Source: CBDBLK01 sp965243145
GTDB taxonomy: Bacteria > Bdellovibrionota > Bacteriovoracia > Bacteriovoracales > Bacteriovoracaceae
NCBI GenBank assembly: GCA_965243145.1
Contig: CBDEUB010000002.1
Span: 2,780,512-2,844,511 of the forward strand
Length of the DNA stretch: 64,000 bases
Reading direction: 5' to 3'
Positions 18,201 through 26,583 of this stretch are shown one piece after another. The notes beneath the pieces are model-generated. The model was not told the origin of the DNA, did not search any database, and was given only the letters and a program-made list of their open reading frames with translations. The position numbers and the translations under genes are program-made. The first letter of the stretch is position 1, and the number at the start of each line of letters is the position of its first letter.

Positions 18201-19514
18201 CAAGTCTTTCCCCATCAGATCGGCCACTCCACTGGCACCCTTTTCCTCCATCAATTGGGCCAAGTAGGGGGCCTTCTCCGGATAATATTCCCCCTCTTCC
18301 GCTTGGGGGATCAGGCCTTGGACAATTTGCTGGGCCTCGGAGAAAAGTTCTTCGTTGGGAGAGCAATTTTTATACAGGTATTCCCACCAGGAATGGCAAG
18401 AGGATGGTGCTGTTAAATTGCTTCCCCCTGTCCATTGCATGGCCTGCAAGACGGTGGAAAAGTCCAAGCGATCGTCGAGATCGGGCCGAAGCGATGGGGG
18501 TAGGTATGGCCCATGACTGGGACTTTGGCCAAACGGATTGAAAAGGGCGGAGGGGTAGTATGGCCCCGCTCCTTGTAATATGGCCCGATTGCGCTCCCAG
18601 GGGATGGACGGGGGATACCACTCGCTGGTGGGATCGTAGATCACATGGTTTAAGTAGTATTCGCTGGTGTCGAAGTCTTCGCTGTTGGGCAGAAATCCGG
18701 TGGCAAAGAGGGCGCTTTGTATGAGGGCCTCGCCGTTTTGGGGAGTGAAGGGGGATTCGAGGACACTGGGCCAATTGCCATTTTGCGGACTTTGGCAATT
18801 GCGGGGGACTTCCACCCCACCTGGGCCACTGGCCGATTCTCCCCCCGTCATGGCCCGGTACATGAGTACTTCTTGAAAGGCCAATTCCAGGGTGAGCCAC
18901 TTGGCGGCGCGGGTGTAGTTGTCCGCCGTGGGGACTTTGATGAGAGAGATAATTTTGCGTTCGCGGTTGCCATCTTTGGCAAAGGACAATGAGGCGCTTT
19001 GGCCATCCCGGGGGATGATGTCCAGGTTCCAAGGGTTGTCGATTTTGCCCTCGATGAGTTCCCCGTTGGCCAGTTCAGTGGGAAATGTGATCAATAAATC
19101 GTGCTCGAACTCCGGAGAGTGGGTGTGAACCGTCAAGTCGAACATGGGCATGAGGATGTGTTCCACATAGGCGAGCAGCAGTTGGCGGCGGTCTTCTGCG
19201 GGGATGGCCAAGTTGAACAGTTGGCGGCGGACGCGGTTTTTGAGGTGGTGGGCCTCCTGGAGCACTGGCCGCCAAGCGGGAACATCAAATTCGAGGGGGG
19301 GAACTTCGTCGCCCTCCCGGTCGGCCTCTAGGGCGTTCTCGGAGTACTCTTGCAGAATGGGGGCCAGTCGTCGCTCTTGAAAGCTGGCCATTTGGGCCGC
19401 CAAATCATTCGCCGGAAACGGGGCCTGTGCCAGGGCGATACTGTGGGCGAAGGCCAGTTGAAAGGAGATCAGGTGAATTAGGCCTTTGCCCCACCACCGT
19501 CTAACTTTTTTCAT
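15294..19514 (-). CDS. Very large secreted/envelope protein (1406 residues) of unknown function
   Basis: The N-terminus MKKVRRWWGKGLIHLISFQLAFAHS is a signal peptide. Most of the protein is predicted helical, with many Gln, Glu, Leu and Trp and no obvious repeats. Two hydrophobic patches lie at about residues 865-910 (SIALAFTVIGAGAACTWFSG and LCAPWSLAMLGAGLGSMGLQ) and 950-970 (TWFFAGLETVFIFPLLGIT); together they could be a membrane-inserting hairpin region. I see no catalytic motif. GC content and codon use match the core genes, so it looks native. The layout, a long exported soluble N-terminus, a central hydrophobic hairpin and a helical C-terminus, would also suit a toxin-like or membrane-remodelling protein, but that is speculation. 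Confidence 0.75.
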   Translation of the reverse strand: MKKVRRWWGKGLIHLISFQLAFAHSIALAQAPFPANDLAAQMASFQERRLAPILQEYSENALEADREGDEVPPLEFDVPAWRPVLQEAHHLKNRVRRQLFNLAIPAEDRRQLLLAYVEHILMPMFDLTVHTHSPEFEHDLLITFPTELANGELIEGKIDNPWNLDIIPRDGQSASLSFAKDGNRERKIISLIKVPTADNYTRAAKWLTLELAFQEVLMYRAMTGGESASGPGGVEVPRNCQSPQNGNWPSVLESPFTPQNGEALIQSALFATGFLPNSEDFDTSEYYLNHVIYDPTSEWYPPSIPWERNRAILQGAGPYYPSALFNPFGQSPSHGPYLPPSLRPDLDDRLDFSTVLQAMQWTGGSNLTAPSSCHSWWEYLYKNCSPNEELFSEAQQIVQGLIPQAEEGEYYPEKAPYLAQLMEEKGASGVADLMGKDLLAQLESTTIKIPLPSLYGSRHWRDWALMQLGEWAEGAESDPQGHALGHTVKQICREQSAYDAAPSSLCPAGTTPDTSPSLAITPWTAKWWEAQGHQFAVNVQNTVAQLLATDEYTPTQRLNVEEWQNHYRTLARLWNYLRDRTDQLPAAYKSEKDYLQGQWDAGNPWAIMRTGYLIARQENPHLESVLEELILPIKLHLPLIPHHGNRVLHSLQKNTHYQTERDLLQESSPLLFGRDTQGQNDTYQKLQRVASQVFLSLDQVEEFVAQNPDLTVSDKAQRELDALFESELGRRGEFLHQLYQMRGDTVAQERRFLAFLRTQGGTSLWEAPYQAKADFLALDSRAKLILFQSLAQRAAGERSDHLLSQIEDLCQLSVGDHEGRKALFYATTGVQKRFDELDSQSVPSEERVQEIKAKMGEMSPEEWADLWYAGGSIALAFTVIGAGAACTWFSGGLCAPWSLAMLGAGLGSMGLQGQLARREWGRKLRANDHQGLVRSMQNLGFAEAESEREVGRTWFFAGLETVFIFPLLGITARSLKVGGKSAATILSTLWDSVSKEGWKGGLARIRQAGRRTFSEEEVGLARIVLGFEPRATSQLFRAKNWSEARAILRRAWQTGNTVVDESAAAVDTQTAKVVAQFFDDEPAKLGHLLESYLRKLKKYAHHAQTKTPPQGRGLWKGMRRQYYKRAERLRELVAPTEKAIAELRALQASGGSLQEYLANNIDELGELLTNLPMRKREMPLLALQGIPQRPGGGGSFLMERLYHAQEGLMMRAFFKARSQLTYEIYKRQARQALNLAPQMAADATATSVQAFHQAVQEAAAGMNPALAQDLLAKLKLQHFEDGLTRQVWDNLLASKKSQEAVAHLKRLYQKANKLSSPGNQPSAAEWHQFLRRILFSPRGPEELATSDTVWRTVPAEKILGLDELGEVAEKAVAQLSQYQNVGEFDHFLNALKVLLYSKRPNTVDIL

Positions 19515-19581
19515 GGTGCTTTATACTCGAAGATCGGGTGTGAAGCGAGGGAGCGGGTAAAAACTACTCGGTTTTGAGTGT

Positions 19582-20442
19582 TCAGGGAGAGGTAAAGGTG
19601 GCATGGATCAGGCCCAGCAATCGCTCCCCCGGCGCATTGTGAAATTCACCGGCGCGTTGGAACCAGCGCAACTCTTCTAAAATGGCGCTCTTGTGGGCGG
19701 CGGGGGAAAAGGGCGTGCAGTGCCAGTCCACCACCATGCCGACGAAGAGCTTTTGCAAAGCGGGGCCTTTTTTGAGGGCCTCCACCAGGGCGTGGGTGTG
19801 TAGCGGCCGCTCCAACCAGGCCTCGACGGTGGCCCGGTGTTCGGGCATGGATTCACTCCTGCGCTGCCACTCCCGAACAAACCATTGGCGACGGACTTCT
19901 TCCAGGGGGGCCTGTGGAGAGGGTGGCCCCTCGGGAGTGCCGTCGCCGGCGGGGGCGGGCAGGCGCAAACTTAAAGCGCGCGACTCCACGGTGGCCAAGA
20001 GGCGGTGTTGCCCGCCCACCAACAGAAAAACCACTGTGTCCGCCTGGGGTTCCTCCAGCGTTTTGAGCATTTTGTTGGCGTAATTCTCCCCGATTTTTTC
20101 TGCATTAAAGACAAGAATCAGGCGGCAGGGCAATTCCAATGGCCGGTGCGCCTGGGAGTGAAACAGGGGGGCCAAATCCCCATCCTCCATCTTGTAGTTT
20201 TGGCCAGAGGAGGGGGGACGCAAGGTCATGAGGTCGGGATGCCCCCAGCGCAGGCGCTGTTGGGCCATTTGTTCGGTGACGCCTAAGGCCCCGCTCAGAT
20301 AGGCCACACTCAGATTTTTGGCCCAGGAGTCGAGACATTCACTGGGCCACTGTTCTCTGGCCGCCGGGCGGATGATATATAGGGGGGCGGGAGTTTTGGC
20401 CAGCAATGCCTCTAAAAGGTTAGTTTCCCAGTGCGCCGGCAT
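19582..20442 (-). CDS. holB: DNA polymerase III delta' subunit
   Basis: The clamp-loader delta' subunit of the replicative polymerase. The central part has LVFNAEKIGENYANKMLKTL followed by EEPQADTVVFLLVGGQHRLL and ATVESRALSLRLP, the conserved delta'/DnaX 'KTLEEPP' and sensor region, although without a functional Walker A, as usual for HolB. The gene starts inside the 3' end of tmk; AAAGGA lies six bases before the ATG at 20442 (ATG 20448 is the alternative). tmk-holB is a very common gene pair. The C-terminal third is divergent, as is normal. Confidence 0.85.
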   Translation of the reverse strand: MPAHWETNLLEALLAKTPAPLYIIRPAAREQWPSECLDSWAKNLSVAYLSGALGVTEQMAQQRLRWGHPDLMTLRPPSSGQNYKMEDGDLAPLFHSQAHRPLELPCRLILVFNAEKIGENYANKMLKTLEEPQADTVVFLLVGGQHRLLATVESRALSLRLPAPAGDGTPEGPPSPQAPLEEVRRQWFVREWQRRSESMPEHRATVEAWLERPLHTHALVEALKKGPALQKLFVGMVVDWHCTPFSPAAHKSAILEELRWFQRAGEFHNAPGERLLGLIHATFTSP

Positions 20443-21127
20443 GGCCATTCCTTTGATAGATGAGCTGGCCAATTTTGCGGCGGATGTCGGCAAAGACTTG
20501 CTCTTCGCCCCGTTCGCCGTCGATGGCAGCAATGCGCTGGGGGAAAATCTCCATCGCCTCCCGATAGCCCTCCACCAGGCGTTGGTAGAAGTCCATCCCC
20601 TGGGACTCGAAATAGTCGGCACCGCCGTAGCGCTCTTTTTGGCGCTGGAGGGAAACCTGGGGCGAGATATTCAAATACAGGGTCAGGTGGGGCAGCAGGT
20701 TGAGGGGAAAACTTTGGTGCAGGGCCAAAATCACCGCCGCCCCAAGGCCTCGGCCCTTGCCCTGATAGGCCAAACTGCTGTCCAGAAAGCGGTCGTAGAT
20801 CACCACTGTACCGGGAGTTTCCAACTCCTTGAGGGTGACCTGGTGGAGCAGTTGGGCGCGGGAACTGGCAAACAGGCACATTTCGGCGGTGGGATGGAGG
20901 GTGTGCTGGGAAGACAAAATCGCCTGGCGCAGCTTTTCTCCAAAGGGAGTTCCCCCCGGTTCGCGCAGTACGATGGTGCGGAATCCGCTGCCCTCCAGGT
21001 ATTCCCTGGTGCGCAGGATTTGAGTCGATTTGCCTGCCGCTTCAATACCCTCGAAACTCAAAAAGTAGCTGCCCGGAAAGGCCGGGGGATGAAATTTTTG
21101 TGCCAGGGCGGAAAGTTCTGTTGCCAC
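20420..21127 (-). CDS. tmk: Thymidylate kinase
   Basis: Phosphorylates dTMP to dTDP. The P-loop is FEGIEAAGKSTQ, followed by the dTMP-site VLREPGGTPFGEKLR, the DRFLDSSLAYQGKGRGLG block and the lid region with RQKERYGGADYFE. The P-loop has Ile-Glu-Ala-Ala where many TMPKs have Leu-Asp-Gly-Ala/Ser. It begins with ~18 extra residues (MATELSALAQKFHPPAFPGS) before the usual start. Length 235 is slightly long. It overlaps holB by 23-29 bp. Confidence 0.93.
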   Translation of the reverse strand: MATELSALAQKFHPPAFPGSYFLSFEGIEAAGKSTQILRTREYLEGSGFRTIVLREPGGTPFGEKLRQAILSSQHTLHPTAEMCLFASSRAQLLHQVTLKELETPGTVVIYDRFLDSSLAYQGKGRGLGAAVILALHQSFPLNLLPHLTLYLNISPQVSLQRQKERYGGADYFESQGMDFYQRLVEGYREAMEIFPQRIAAIDGERGEEQVFADIRRKIGQLIYQRNGHAGALGN

Positions 21128-21245
21128 CCACCCATTAAAGCAATTTTGGCCCAGGGGGGCAAGCCGCCCCTCTTAATTTCGCAGATTCCAGAGTTCCACT
21201 TTTTGCTTTACAACGGGATAGAGGCATCATTATGATTAACGATCC

Positions 21246-22160
21246 ATGAGATATTTTTTGAGCACCCTCCTCATTTCACTACCTCTGACTTTATTTACCG
21301 TGAGGGCCACAGATGGCCAAAATAAGGCCTGCTCCAACATTGTGCAGAAATTGTTGGGAACCATAGAACCCCGTCCGGCCGAATCTGGCCGCCTGATCCC
21401 CAAGGCCAGTGAGGGGGGCATCACCATCGAGGCGCTCAATCAGGGCATGCCCCGCCCCTTTAAATTTAGCGGAGGGGTCGAGCTGGCCGACTTCTACCGG
21501 GTTTCCTTTTTTCACGCCGGCACTCCCCAGGCGTTCGATGTGATCATTCCCTACACCGCCACCGGACAACAAAGCCCGGGCCTCTTGGAGAAGATGAGAG
21601 AGGTGGTGGGCCATCTCTCCAGTCGCCTCTTGAAGGAAGTCGATTGGGTGGCCTTGAGTCCCTACCCCAGGGCGGACGACATTTTTTGGGGGAAGGGGGG
21701 TGGCGGGGCCAGTGGGAGCAAGACGGTGGTCGCCGACATCACTCTGGCCTTCTCTTCAGATAAAATTTTGCTCAACCTCTACCCCGCCGGGTACACCTTT
21801 ATGTCCAGAGAGCAATTGATTTCCCATTTGCACCACGAATTGGGCCACGCCCTGGCGGCCAGGCATTTTGGCAAATTTGAACCTGGCCCCGAATGGCAGG
21901 AGGCGATTCGCGCCGACGATTATGTTATCTTGAGGAATGGAGAACGGATTTCTCCCACTGAAGATTTTGCCGAGGCGGTGGCGCTTTATACCTACACCGA
22001 GGGCGGAACCAAAAATTTGGACACATTGACAAAACTCTCCCACCGCTTTAAAATCCTGGATTCCCTGATGCAAGTCGATTGGCAACTCAAATCCGAACTT
22101 TTAGGGAAAGCGTCTATGCGCCAGATGATGGAAAAAAACAGATCGAGACAAATCCATTGA
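21246..22160 (+). CDS. Secreted zinc metalloprotease-like protein (HExxH)
   Basis: Signal peptide MRYFLSTLLISLPLTLFTVRA, then a ~170-residue N-terminal part and a zincin core HLHHELGHALAARHFG: HELGH fits HExxH. About 60 residues later EDFAEAVALYTYTEGG supplies a plausible third ligand (Glu or Asp), as in gluzincins. It probably acts outside the inner membrane. The family is not recognised beyond the zincin motif. It is followed directly by a tandem paralogue (TTG start overlapping this stop) in which the motif is lost. Length 304 residues. Confidence 0.75.
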   Translation: MRYFLSTLLISLPLTLFTVRATDGQNKACSNIVQKLLGTIEPRPAESGRLIPKASEGGITIEALNQGMPRPFKFSGGVELADFYRVSFFHAGTPQAFDVIIPYTATGQQSPGLLEKMREVVGHLSSRLLKEVDWVALSPYPRADDIFWGKGGGGASGSKTVVADITLAFSSDKILLNLYPAGYTFMSREQLISHLHHELGHALAARHFGKFEPGPEWQEAIRADDYVILRNGERISPTEDFAEAVALYTYTEGGTKNLDTLTKLSHRFKILDSLMQVDWQLKSELLGKASMRQMMEKNRSRQIH

Positions 22161-23122
22161 AGTCTTTAAGTGCTTTGGTTTGTGGATTCCTTCTGATGTC
22201 GGCCACCGGGGCGGCCAGCACGACCGATAAAACTTGTCCCGATACTTTGCGGGAGCTGTTGCGGGTTCAACCGGCCCCACCCAAACCGGATCATATCGTT
22301 GCCAAGGCCAGAGACGGGGGAATGAAAGTCAAACTTCCCCGCCGGGCCATCCCCCGCGCTTTTAAATACGGTTCTCTCTACCAAGACATCGGTGAAGGCA
22401 CTCTGGAAGAAGCTGCGCTTTCCTACCAGGTTTCCTTTTTCTATGTTGACCGGCCCCAGCAGTTCAATCTGCTGATTCCCGCTTCGGGGAACCAGCAGGT
22501 GGATTCGGCCCTGTTTGAAAGAATGAAAGAGACGATGGTGCACTTTTCCGCCCGCCTTTTGAAAGATGTGGACGAAGTAGTGCTCAATCCCTACGCCAGG
22601 GGCGACGACCTCCAGTGGAAACGGGTCGAGGTGAAAAAGGGAGTCGTAACCATGCCGGATTTGGATTTGCAAGGGGCGGTTCTGATGGATGCCAACGCGG
22701 CCCCTTCGGGCAAAATCCTGGTCAATATTTATCCGGCGGGGTATCTCTTGCTCCCGCCCGAAAGACTCATTTTTGAATTTCACTCGCAACTGGGCCAGGC
22801 CTGGGCCACCAAACACTTTGAAGACTCCGATTTGGGCCAGCGCTGGTTGCAGGCCATTCGCTCCGACGCCAACTCCATCACCGAAAATTCTGGCCAAGCA
22901 CCCTTGACCGCCTCCATGGATTTTGCTTTGGCCACAGCACTTTATATCCGCACCGACGGCGGCATCAAGAATACGGAATTATTGGAGAAATTACCCCACC
23001 GCTTTGGCATTTTGGACTCCCTGATGGAAGTCGATGTGGAACGGAAGGCCGAACTTTTGAGTCAGCGCTACATGCGGCAGGCATTGGAAAAAAATGATCC
23101 CTCTTCGGGGATCATCCATTAG
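22157..23122 (+). CDS. Secreted paralogue of the upstream metalloprotease, active-site motif lost
   Basis: Starts at TTG 22157, overlapping the TGA of the preceding gene; this start gives a signal peptide (LKSLSALVCGFLLMSATGAAS). It is colinear with the upstream protein: KILVNIYPAGYLLLPPERLI versus KILLNLYPAGYTFMSREQLI, and HRFGILDSLMEVD versus HRFKILDSLMQVD. The zinc motif HHELGHALAARHF is replaced by EFHSQLGQAWATKHF, and the downstream EDFAEAVALY by MDFALATALY. The motif Glu, the second His and the candidate third ligand have all changed, so it is a likely pseudoenzyme that may regulate or scaffold its active sibling. Confidence 0.75.
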   Translation: MKSLSALVCGFLLMSATGAASTTDKTCPDTLRELLRVQPAPPKPDHIVAKARDGGMKVKLPRRAIPRAFKYGSLYQDIGEGTLEEAALSYQVSFFYVDRPQQFNLLIPASGNQQVDSALFERMKETMVHFSARLLKDVDEVVLNPYARGDDLQWKRVEVKKGVVTMPDLDLQGAVLMDANAAPSGKILVNIYPAGYLLLPPERLIFEFHSQLGQAWATKHFEDSDLGQRWLQAIRSDANSITENSGQAPLTASMDFALATALYIRTDGGIKNTELLEKLPHRFGILDSLMEVDVERKAELLSQRYMRQALEKNDPSSGIIH

Positions 23123-23133
23123 GTTTTTAGTTT

Positions 23134-24099
23134 GTGACTGGCCACCATCCATTCCCCGCCAGTCCCTTGTGCTCTTTATTGGGGATTAAATACCCCATCA
23201 TTCAGGGGGGGATGGTGTGGGTGAGCGGGGCCAAACTGGCCGCCGCCGTGGCCAATTGCGGATGTTTGGGACTCATCGGTGCCGCCTCCATGAAACCGCC
23301 CCTCTTGCGCGAACACATCCGCAAAGCGCGCCGCCTGCACACCTCCACCGATGGCCACATTGGAGTCAATATTCCGCTTCTCTACCGCCACACCACTGAT
23401 CAAATTGAGGTCGCCCTGGAGGAGGGCATCCGCTGTTTTTTTACCAGTGCCGGCAGTCCCAAAACATTTACCGCTAAACTCAAGAGCGCCGGTGCCACTG
23501 TGGTGCATGTCACCTCCTCCCCCCTGCTCGCCCGAAAGTGCCAGGACGCCGGCGTCGATGCAGTAGTTGCCGAAGGGTTCGAGGCGGGAGGGCACAATGG
23601 CCGCGAGGAAATCGCCAGCATGGCCCTCATCCCCCAAGTTTGCGATGCGGTTAATGTTCCGGTGATTGCGGCGGGAGGCATCTTTGACGGCCGCCAAGTG
23701 GCCGCCGCCTTTTGTCTGGGGGCCAGCGGGGTGCAAATTGGCACCGGATTTGCAGTGGCCCAGGAATCCAGCGCCCACCCCAACTTTAAGGCCGCCATGG
23801 TAAAAGCGGGGTTTGGTGACACCCGCCTGTCACTGAAAAAACATATCCCCGTGCGCCTTTTGGCCAATTCCTTTGCCCGGCGGGTGCAGGACTTAGAGGC
23901 CCAAGGGGCCTCCCGTGAAGAACTGGAGGCCGAACTGGGCACGGGACGCGCTAAGCGGGGTATGTTTGAAGGGGACACGGAGGAGGGAGAATTGGAAATT
24001 GGCCAAGTCTCCGCCATGGTGGGGCACATTCCCAGTGTGCGGGACTATGTGGACGGCCTCATTCAGCAATTTGGCCGTGCAGTGCAGGGCCTGAATTAG
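23134..24099 (+). CDS. FMN-dependent NPD-family protein: nitronate monooxygenase or FabK-type enoyl-ACP reductase
   Basis: A TIM-barrel flavoprotein with family markers GIKYPIIQGGMVWVSGAKLA, VVAEGFEAGGHNGRE, PVIAAGGIFDGRQVAAAFCL and GASGVQIGTGFAVAQES, the FMN-phosphate site. The C-terminal GDTEEGELEIGQVSAMVG corresponds to the block seen in FabK-like proteins. The two activities cannot be separated by sequence here. A possible role is fatty-acid elongation (enoyl-ACP reduction) if FabI is absent, otherwise detoxification of nitronates. The GTG start is 12 bp after the pseudo-protease stop, suggesting co-transcription. Normal length. Confidence 0.85.
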   Translation: MTGHHPFPASPLCSLLGIKYPIIQGGMVWVSGAKLAAAVANCGCLGLIGAASMKPPLLREHIRKARRLHTSTDGHIGVNIPLLYRHTTDQIEVALEEGIRCFFTSAGSPKTFTAKLKSAGATVVHVTSSPLLARKCQDAGVDAVVAEGFEAGGHNGREEIASMALIPQVCDAVNVPVIAAGGIFDGRQVAAAFCLGASGVQIGTGFAVAQESSAHPNFKAAMVKAGFGDTRLSLKKHIPVRLLANSFARRVQDLEAQGASREELEAELGTGRAKRGMFEGDTEEGELEIGQVSAMVGHIPSVRDYVDGLIQQFGRAVQGLN

Positions 24100-24680
24100 G
24101 GCAAAACCCTCACTCCCCAAGAGCGCATAAAATTGATGGGGCCTAGATTTTGGCGGGTGGCACCGGCGTCCAGGAGCAGGCGGGCCAAATCCCGGCGGCC
24201 TTGATCCAGGGCCTTGGCAAGGGCGGTTGTGCCCTCCCCATTGGTGAGGTTGAGATCAGCACCTGCGGCCAAAAGGGCGTTGACAATGTTTTCATCGCCG
24301 TGGTGAACCGCCAGTATCAGCACGGGCCAACTGCCAATGTCGACTTCAAATTCAATGAAATTGTCGTGGCGGGAGAACTGGTAGTTTCGCATCTCCGATG
24401 GTGTGCGGGCGTTGGGATCGGCCCCCGCTTCTAAGAGCAATTGAACCACTGGCAAATGGCCTTTCTCCACTGCACGGATCAGGGGCGTTTTACCAGAATT
24501 TGGGCCAAGAAAGTTAGGGTCTTCCCCTTGATCGAGAGCGTCCCGCACTCCTGCAACGCTCCCCCTTTCGCTACAGTGATAGAGGGAAAAGCAATCTTCA
24601 ATCCCTTGGGCCTCCTGGGCCTGGGCCAAGGGCGCAAGTAAAAAAGCAGTGCCAAGGATGATCTTCTTTAAAGTGTTCAC
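24096..24680 (-). CDS. Exported ankyrin-repeat protein
   Basis: Signal peptide MNTLKKIILGTAFLLAPLAQA, then about four ankyrin repeats: GKTPLIRAVEKGHLPVVQLL, WPVLILAVHHGDENIVNALL and GTTALAKALDQGRRDLARLL, each followed by an 'AGADPN'-type turn. Ankyrin repeats bind other proteins; the exported location suggests a periplasmic binding role, for example with catalase or envelope enzymes in other bacteria. AGGAGG lies upstream of the ATG. Its stop overlaps the convergent NPD gene by 4 bp. Confidence 0.85.
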   Translation of the reverse strand: MNTLKKIILGTAFLLAPLAQAQEAQGIEDCFSLYHCSERGSVAGVRDALDQGEDPNFLGPNSGKTPLIRAVEKGHLPVVQLLLEAGADPNARTPSEMRNYQFSRHDNFIEFEVDIGSWPVLILAVHHGDENIVNALLAAGADLNLTNGEGTTALAKALDQGRRDLARLLLDAGATRQNLGPINFMRSWGVRVLP

Positions 24681-24781
24681 GGGTAACCTCCTTTTGTTTG
24701 TTGTGGGGAGGATACCTCAAAAACGCAAAGCATTAAAGACACCGTGTAAAAACTACACGGTGGGGCCAAAAATAACTGATT

Positions 24782-25428
24782 TTACACGGGAATGATCAAC
24801 TCAATCCTTTGGACTATCGAAATTGGTGATTTTTGCTTGAGGGCCTGATTAAAAAATTTTTCTGAAAATTCTCCCTTTTTCACGGATAGATCATTTGCTT
24901 TTAAAATATCTTTAAATACAAATATGTCAGAACAATCTTGCGTCAGCAACTCATGCTTTTTTAATTCATTAAACGATTCAACTTTTTTAGTAATAGATTT
25001 TTGGTTTTGGTTGTAGTAACCCTTGATAACTTTTTTAAGTAAGTCAATATCTTCAAGATAATTTTTCTCTATTTCTGGTCTGGAATTGATCACCTTAAAT
25101 TCTTTGTTAATTCGTAAATCATCAGTTCTTACGCCTTTCTCAAGTTTTTTTTAAATTCCTCTTTAAATTTTGTATAACAACAAGACAGAGAATCTGTATC
25201 AGCAATGACAACAATCAAGCTATTATGGGTTTTATTGATCCACCATGTATCCTTTTTTAATGCAGGAACAATATTGCTATCGCCCTTACAATTTCTTAAA
25301 AAATAACCTCCTTGGTTAAGAAATTGATTAACAACTTTAATACATTTGATGCCTTTTCTGCGTTGACGAAGAAAAATCTCGACAAATTTTTCCTCTGAAT
25401 CGCCTTCGGCATAAAAGAGATAGTTCAT
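24782..25428 (-). CDS. Toprim/DUF4276/RloB-like partner protein requiring a -1 frameshift
   Basis: The first frame (25428 to 25129) reads MNYLFYAEGDSEEKFVEIFL ... NSLIVVIADTDSLSCCYTKF, where EGxSEE and DTDS are like the acidic motifs of Toprim/DUF4276-type nucleases, and stops after KKNLRKA. In the -1 frame the sequence continues without a stop as LEKGVRTDDLRINKEFKVIN and on to 24782. The switch point is the heptamer A_AAA_AAC inside a run of eight A bases, the classical -1 slippery sequence; slippage would give a ~215-residue protein. Alternatives are a simple mutation or transcriptional slippage on A8. The start overlaps the ATPase stop by 4 bp. The two genes resemble PARIS (AriAB) or RloAB defence pairs. 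Confidence 0.6.
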
Positions 25429-26579
25429 TTAGCGGAATACAACGGATTATGGGCGATAAAATCCCTATATATTCTCCAGCTTTCTGTTACTTTTGCATCG
25501 ATCAATTGTTTTGTTTCCTCGACATTATTGGGACGAGTAATTTTGACTTTGTGGCCACTCCTTCTAAAAATATGCCATTTTTCGGGAGAAACAAAATTTA
25601 ATATTAAGGGAGAATGTGAAGAAAACAAGATTTGAAAAAAGCTCGCTTCTGCTTCAAGAAACTCGATAATATCACCTATGCGTTGGTAATCCAACCCATT
25701 ATCTATTTCGTCAACAACAACCATACTTGGGCAAAAATTGGATCCCATTGTACCTTTTGGTAATTGCCGACACATGGGGAGGGCAAGCAGAGAGAGAATG
25801 CGTATCATTCCGCTAGACATTCCCGTGGCCCAAATTGGCGATTTTAGTTTTTCTTCTTTTATTGTAAGTATATCACTAACAGTGCCATTATTAGGGTTTT
25901 GCCATTGTGCTTTTGAAAATTCTTTAACTTTTGGGAATATTTTGTTATACTCTTTTAGAAGATGTTTCCAAAGGCCAGGGTGTTGGGTTTGCCAGTTTGC
26001 TACAACCGAAGATATATTTTCCATCTGGTAGCTGGGAATTATTTGTTCAGGGCCACTCCTCACATTATACGGATTGAATTTATCAGCATCAACAAATAAA
26101 ATGCTTCCCAAGAAATTTCCTATCTTGGAAATGGTTGGGAATGAATCTTGATTGTCTCCAATTTGTTTCGTGATAGAGTCTTTTCTATTGAATAAACGCG
26201 AGATTTCTTCCCTATTTGTTTTTTCATTTAATAGTTTTAATGTTTTATCTCTATCATCATGTATTAAATAATTTTTTGAATCACTTTTTATCATTTCCTC
26301 TATCAGTCCGCTGGGTTCTATTTTTAAGCGATAATTGATTTTTTCTCCGTTCTCTTCATCATCTTGGAAAACAATATCTGCATGAAATGTTACGGACAAT
26401 TTTAGAGTGTTTCCCCAGTGAAATGCTGCCAAATGTTTGAGCCGAGAAAAAAACTGACTTTTACCCGAAGCGTTGTCGCCAATGATCAAATTTATATCGT
26501 TCAAAGATATGGAATCGTAATCAAGACAGTTATAGTCTTGATGTTCTTCCCATATCTTAATGGATTCTATTCTTAGCAT
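25425..26579 (-). CDS. AAA_21/OLD-like ABC ATPase of a two-gene defence-type system
   Basis: Starts MLRIESIKIWEEHQDYN at ATG 26579 (an in-frame extension to 26612 adds nothing). Walker A is LIIGDNASGKSQFFS (about residues 31-45); the ABC signature-like block is ATGMSSGMIRILSLLALP; Walker B is MVVVDEIDNGLD; the switch His lies in ILFSSHSPLIL. The ~384-residue size and single compact ATPase domain match AriA-like and RloA-like ATPases that sense phage proteins or DNA and control a Toprim partner. The pair is much richer in AT than the flanking genes, a sign of horizontal transfer. Defence function is inferred. Confidence 0.8.
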   Translation of the reverse strand: MLRIESIKIWEEHQDYNCLDYDSISLNDINLIIGDNASGKSQFFSRLKHLAAFHWGNTLKLSVTFHADIVFQDDEENGEKINYRLKIEPSGLIEEMIKSDSKNYLIHDDRDKTLKLLNEKTNREEISRLFNRKDSITKQIGDNQDSFPTISKIGNFLGSILFVDADKFNPYNVRSGPEQIIPSYQMENISSVVANWQTQHPGLWKHLLKEYNKIFPKVKEFSKAQWQNPNNGTVSDILTIKEEKLKSPIWATGMSSGMIRILSLLALPMCRQLPKGTMGSNFCPSMVVVDEIDNGLDYQRIGDIIEFLEAEASFFQILFSSHSPLILNFVSPEKWHIFRRSGHKVKITRPNNVEETKQLIDAKVTESWRIYRDFIAHNPLYSAK

Positions 26580-26583
26580 GGCC

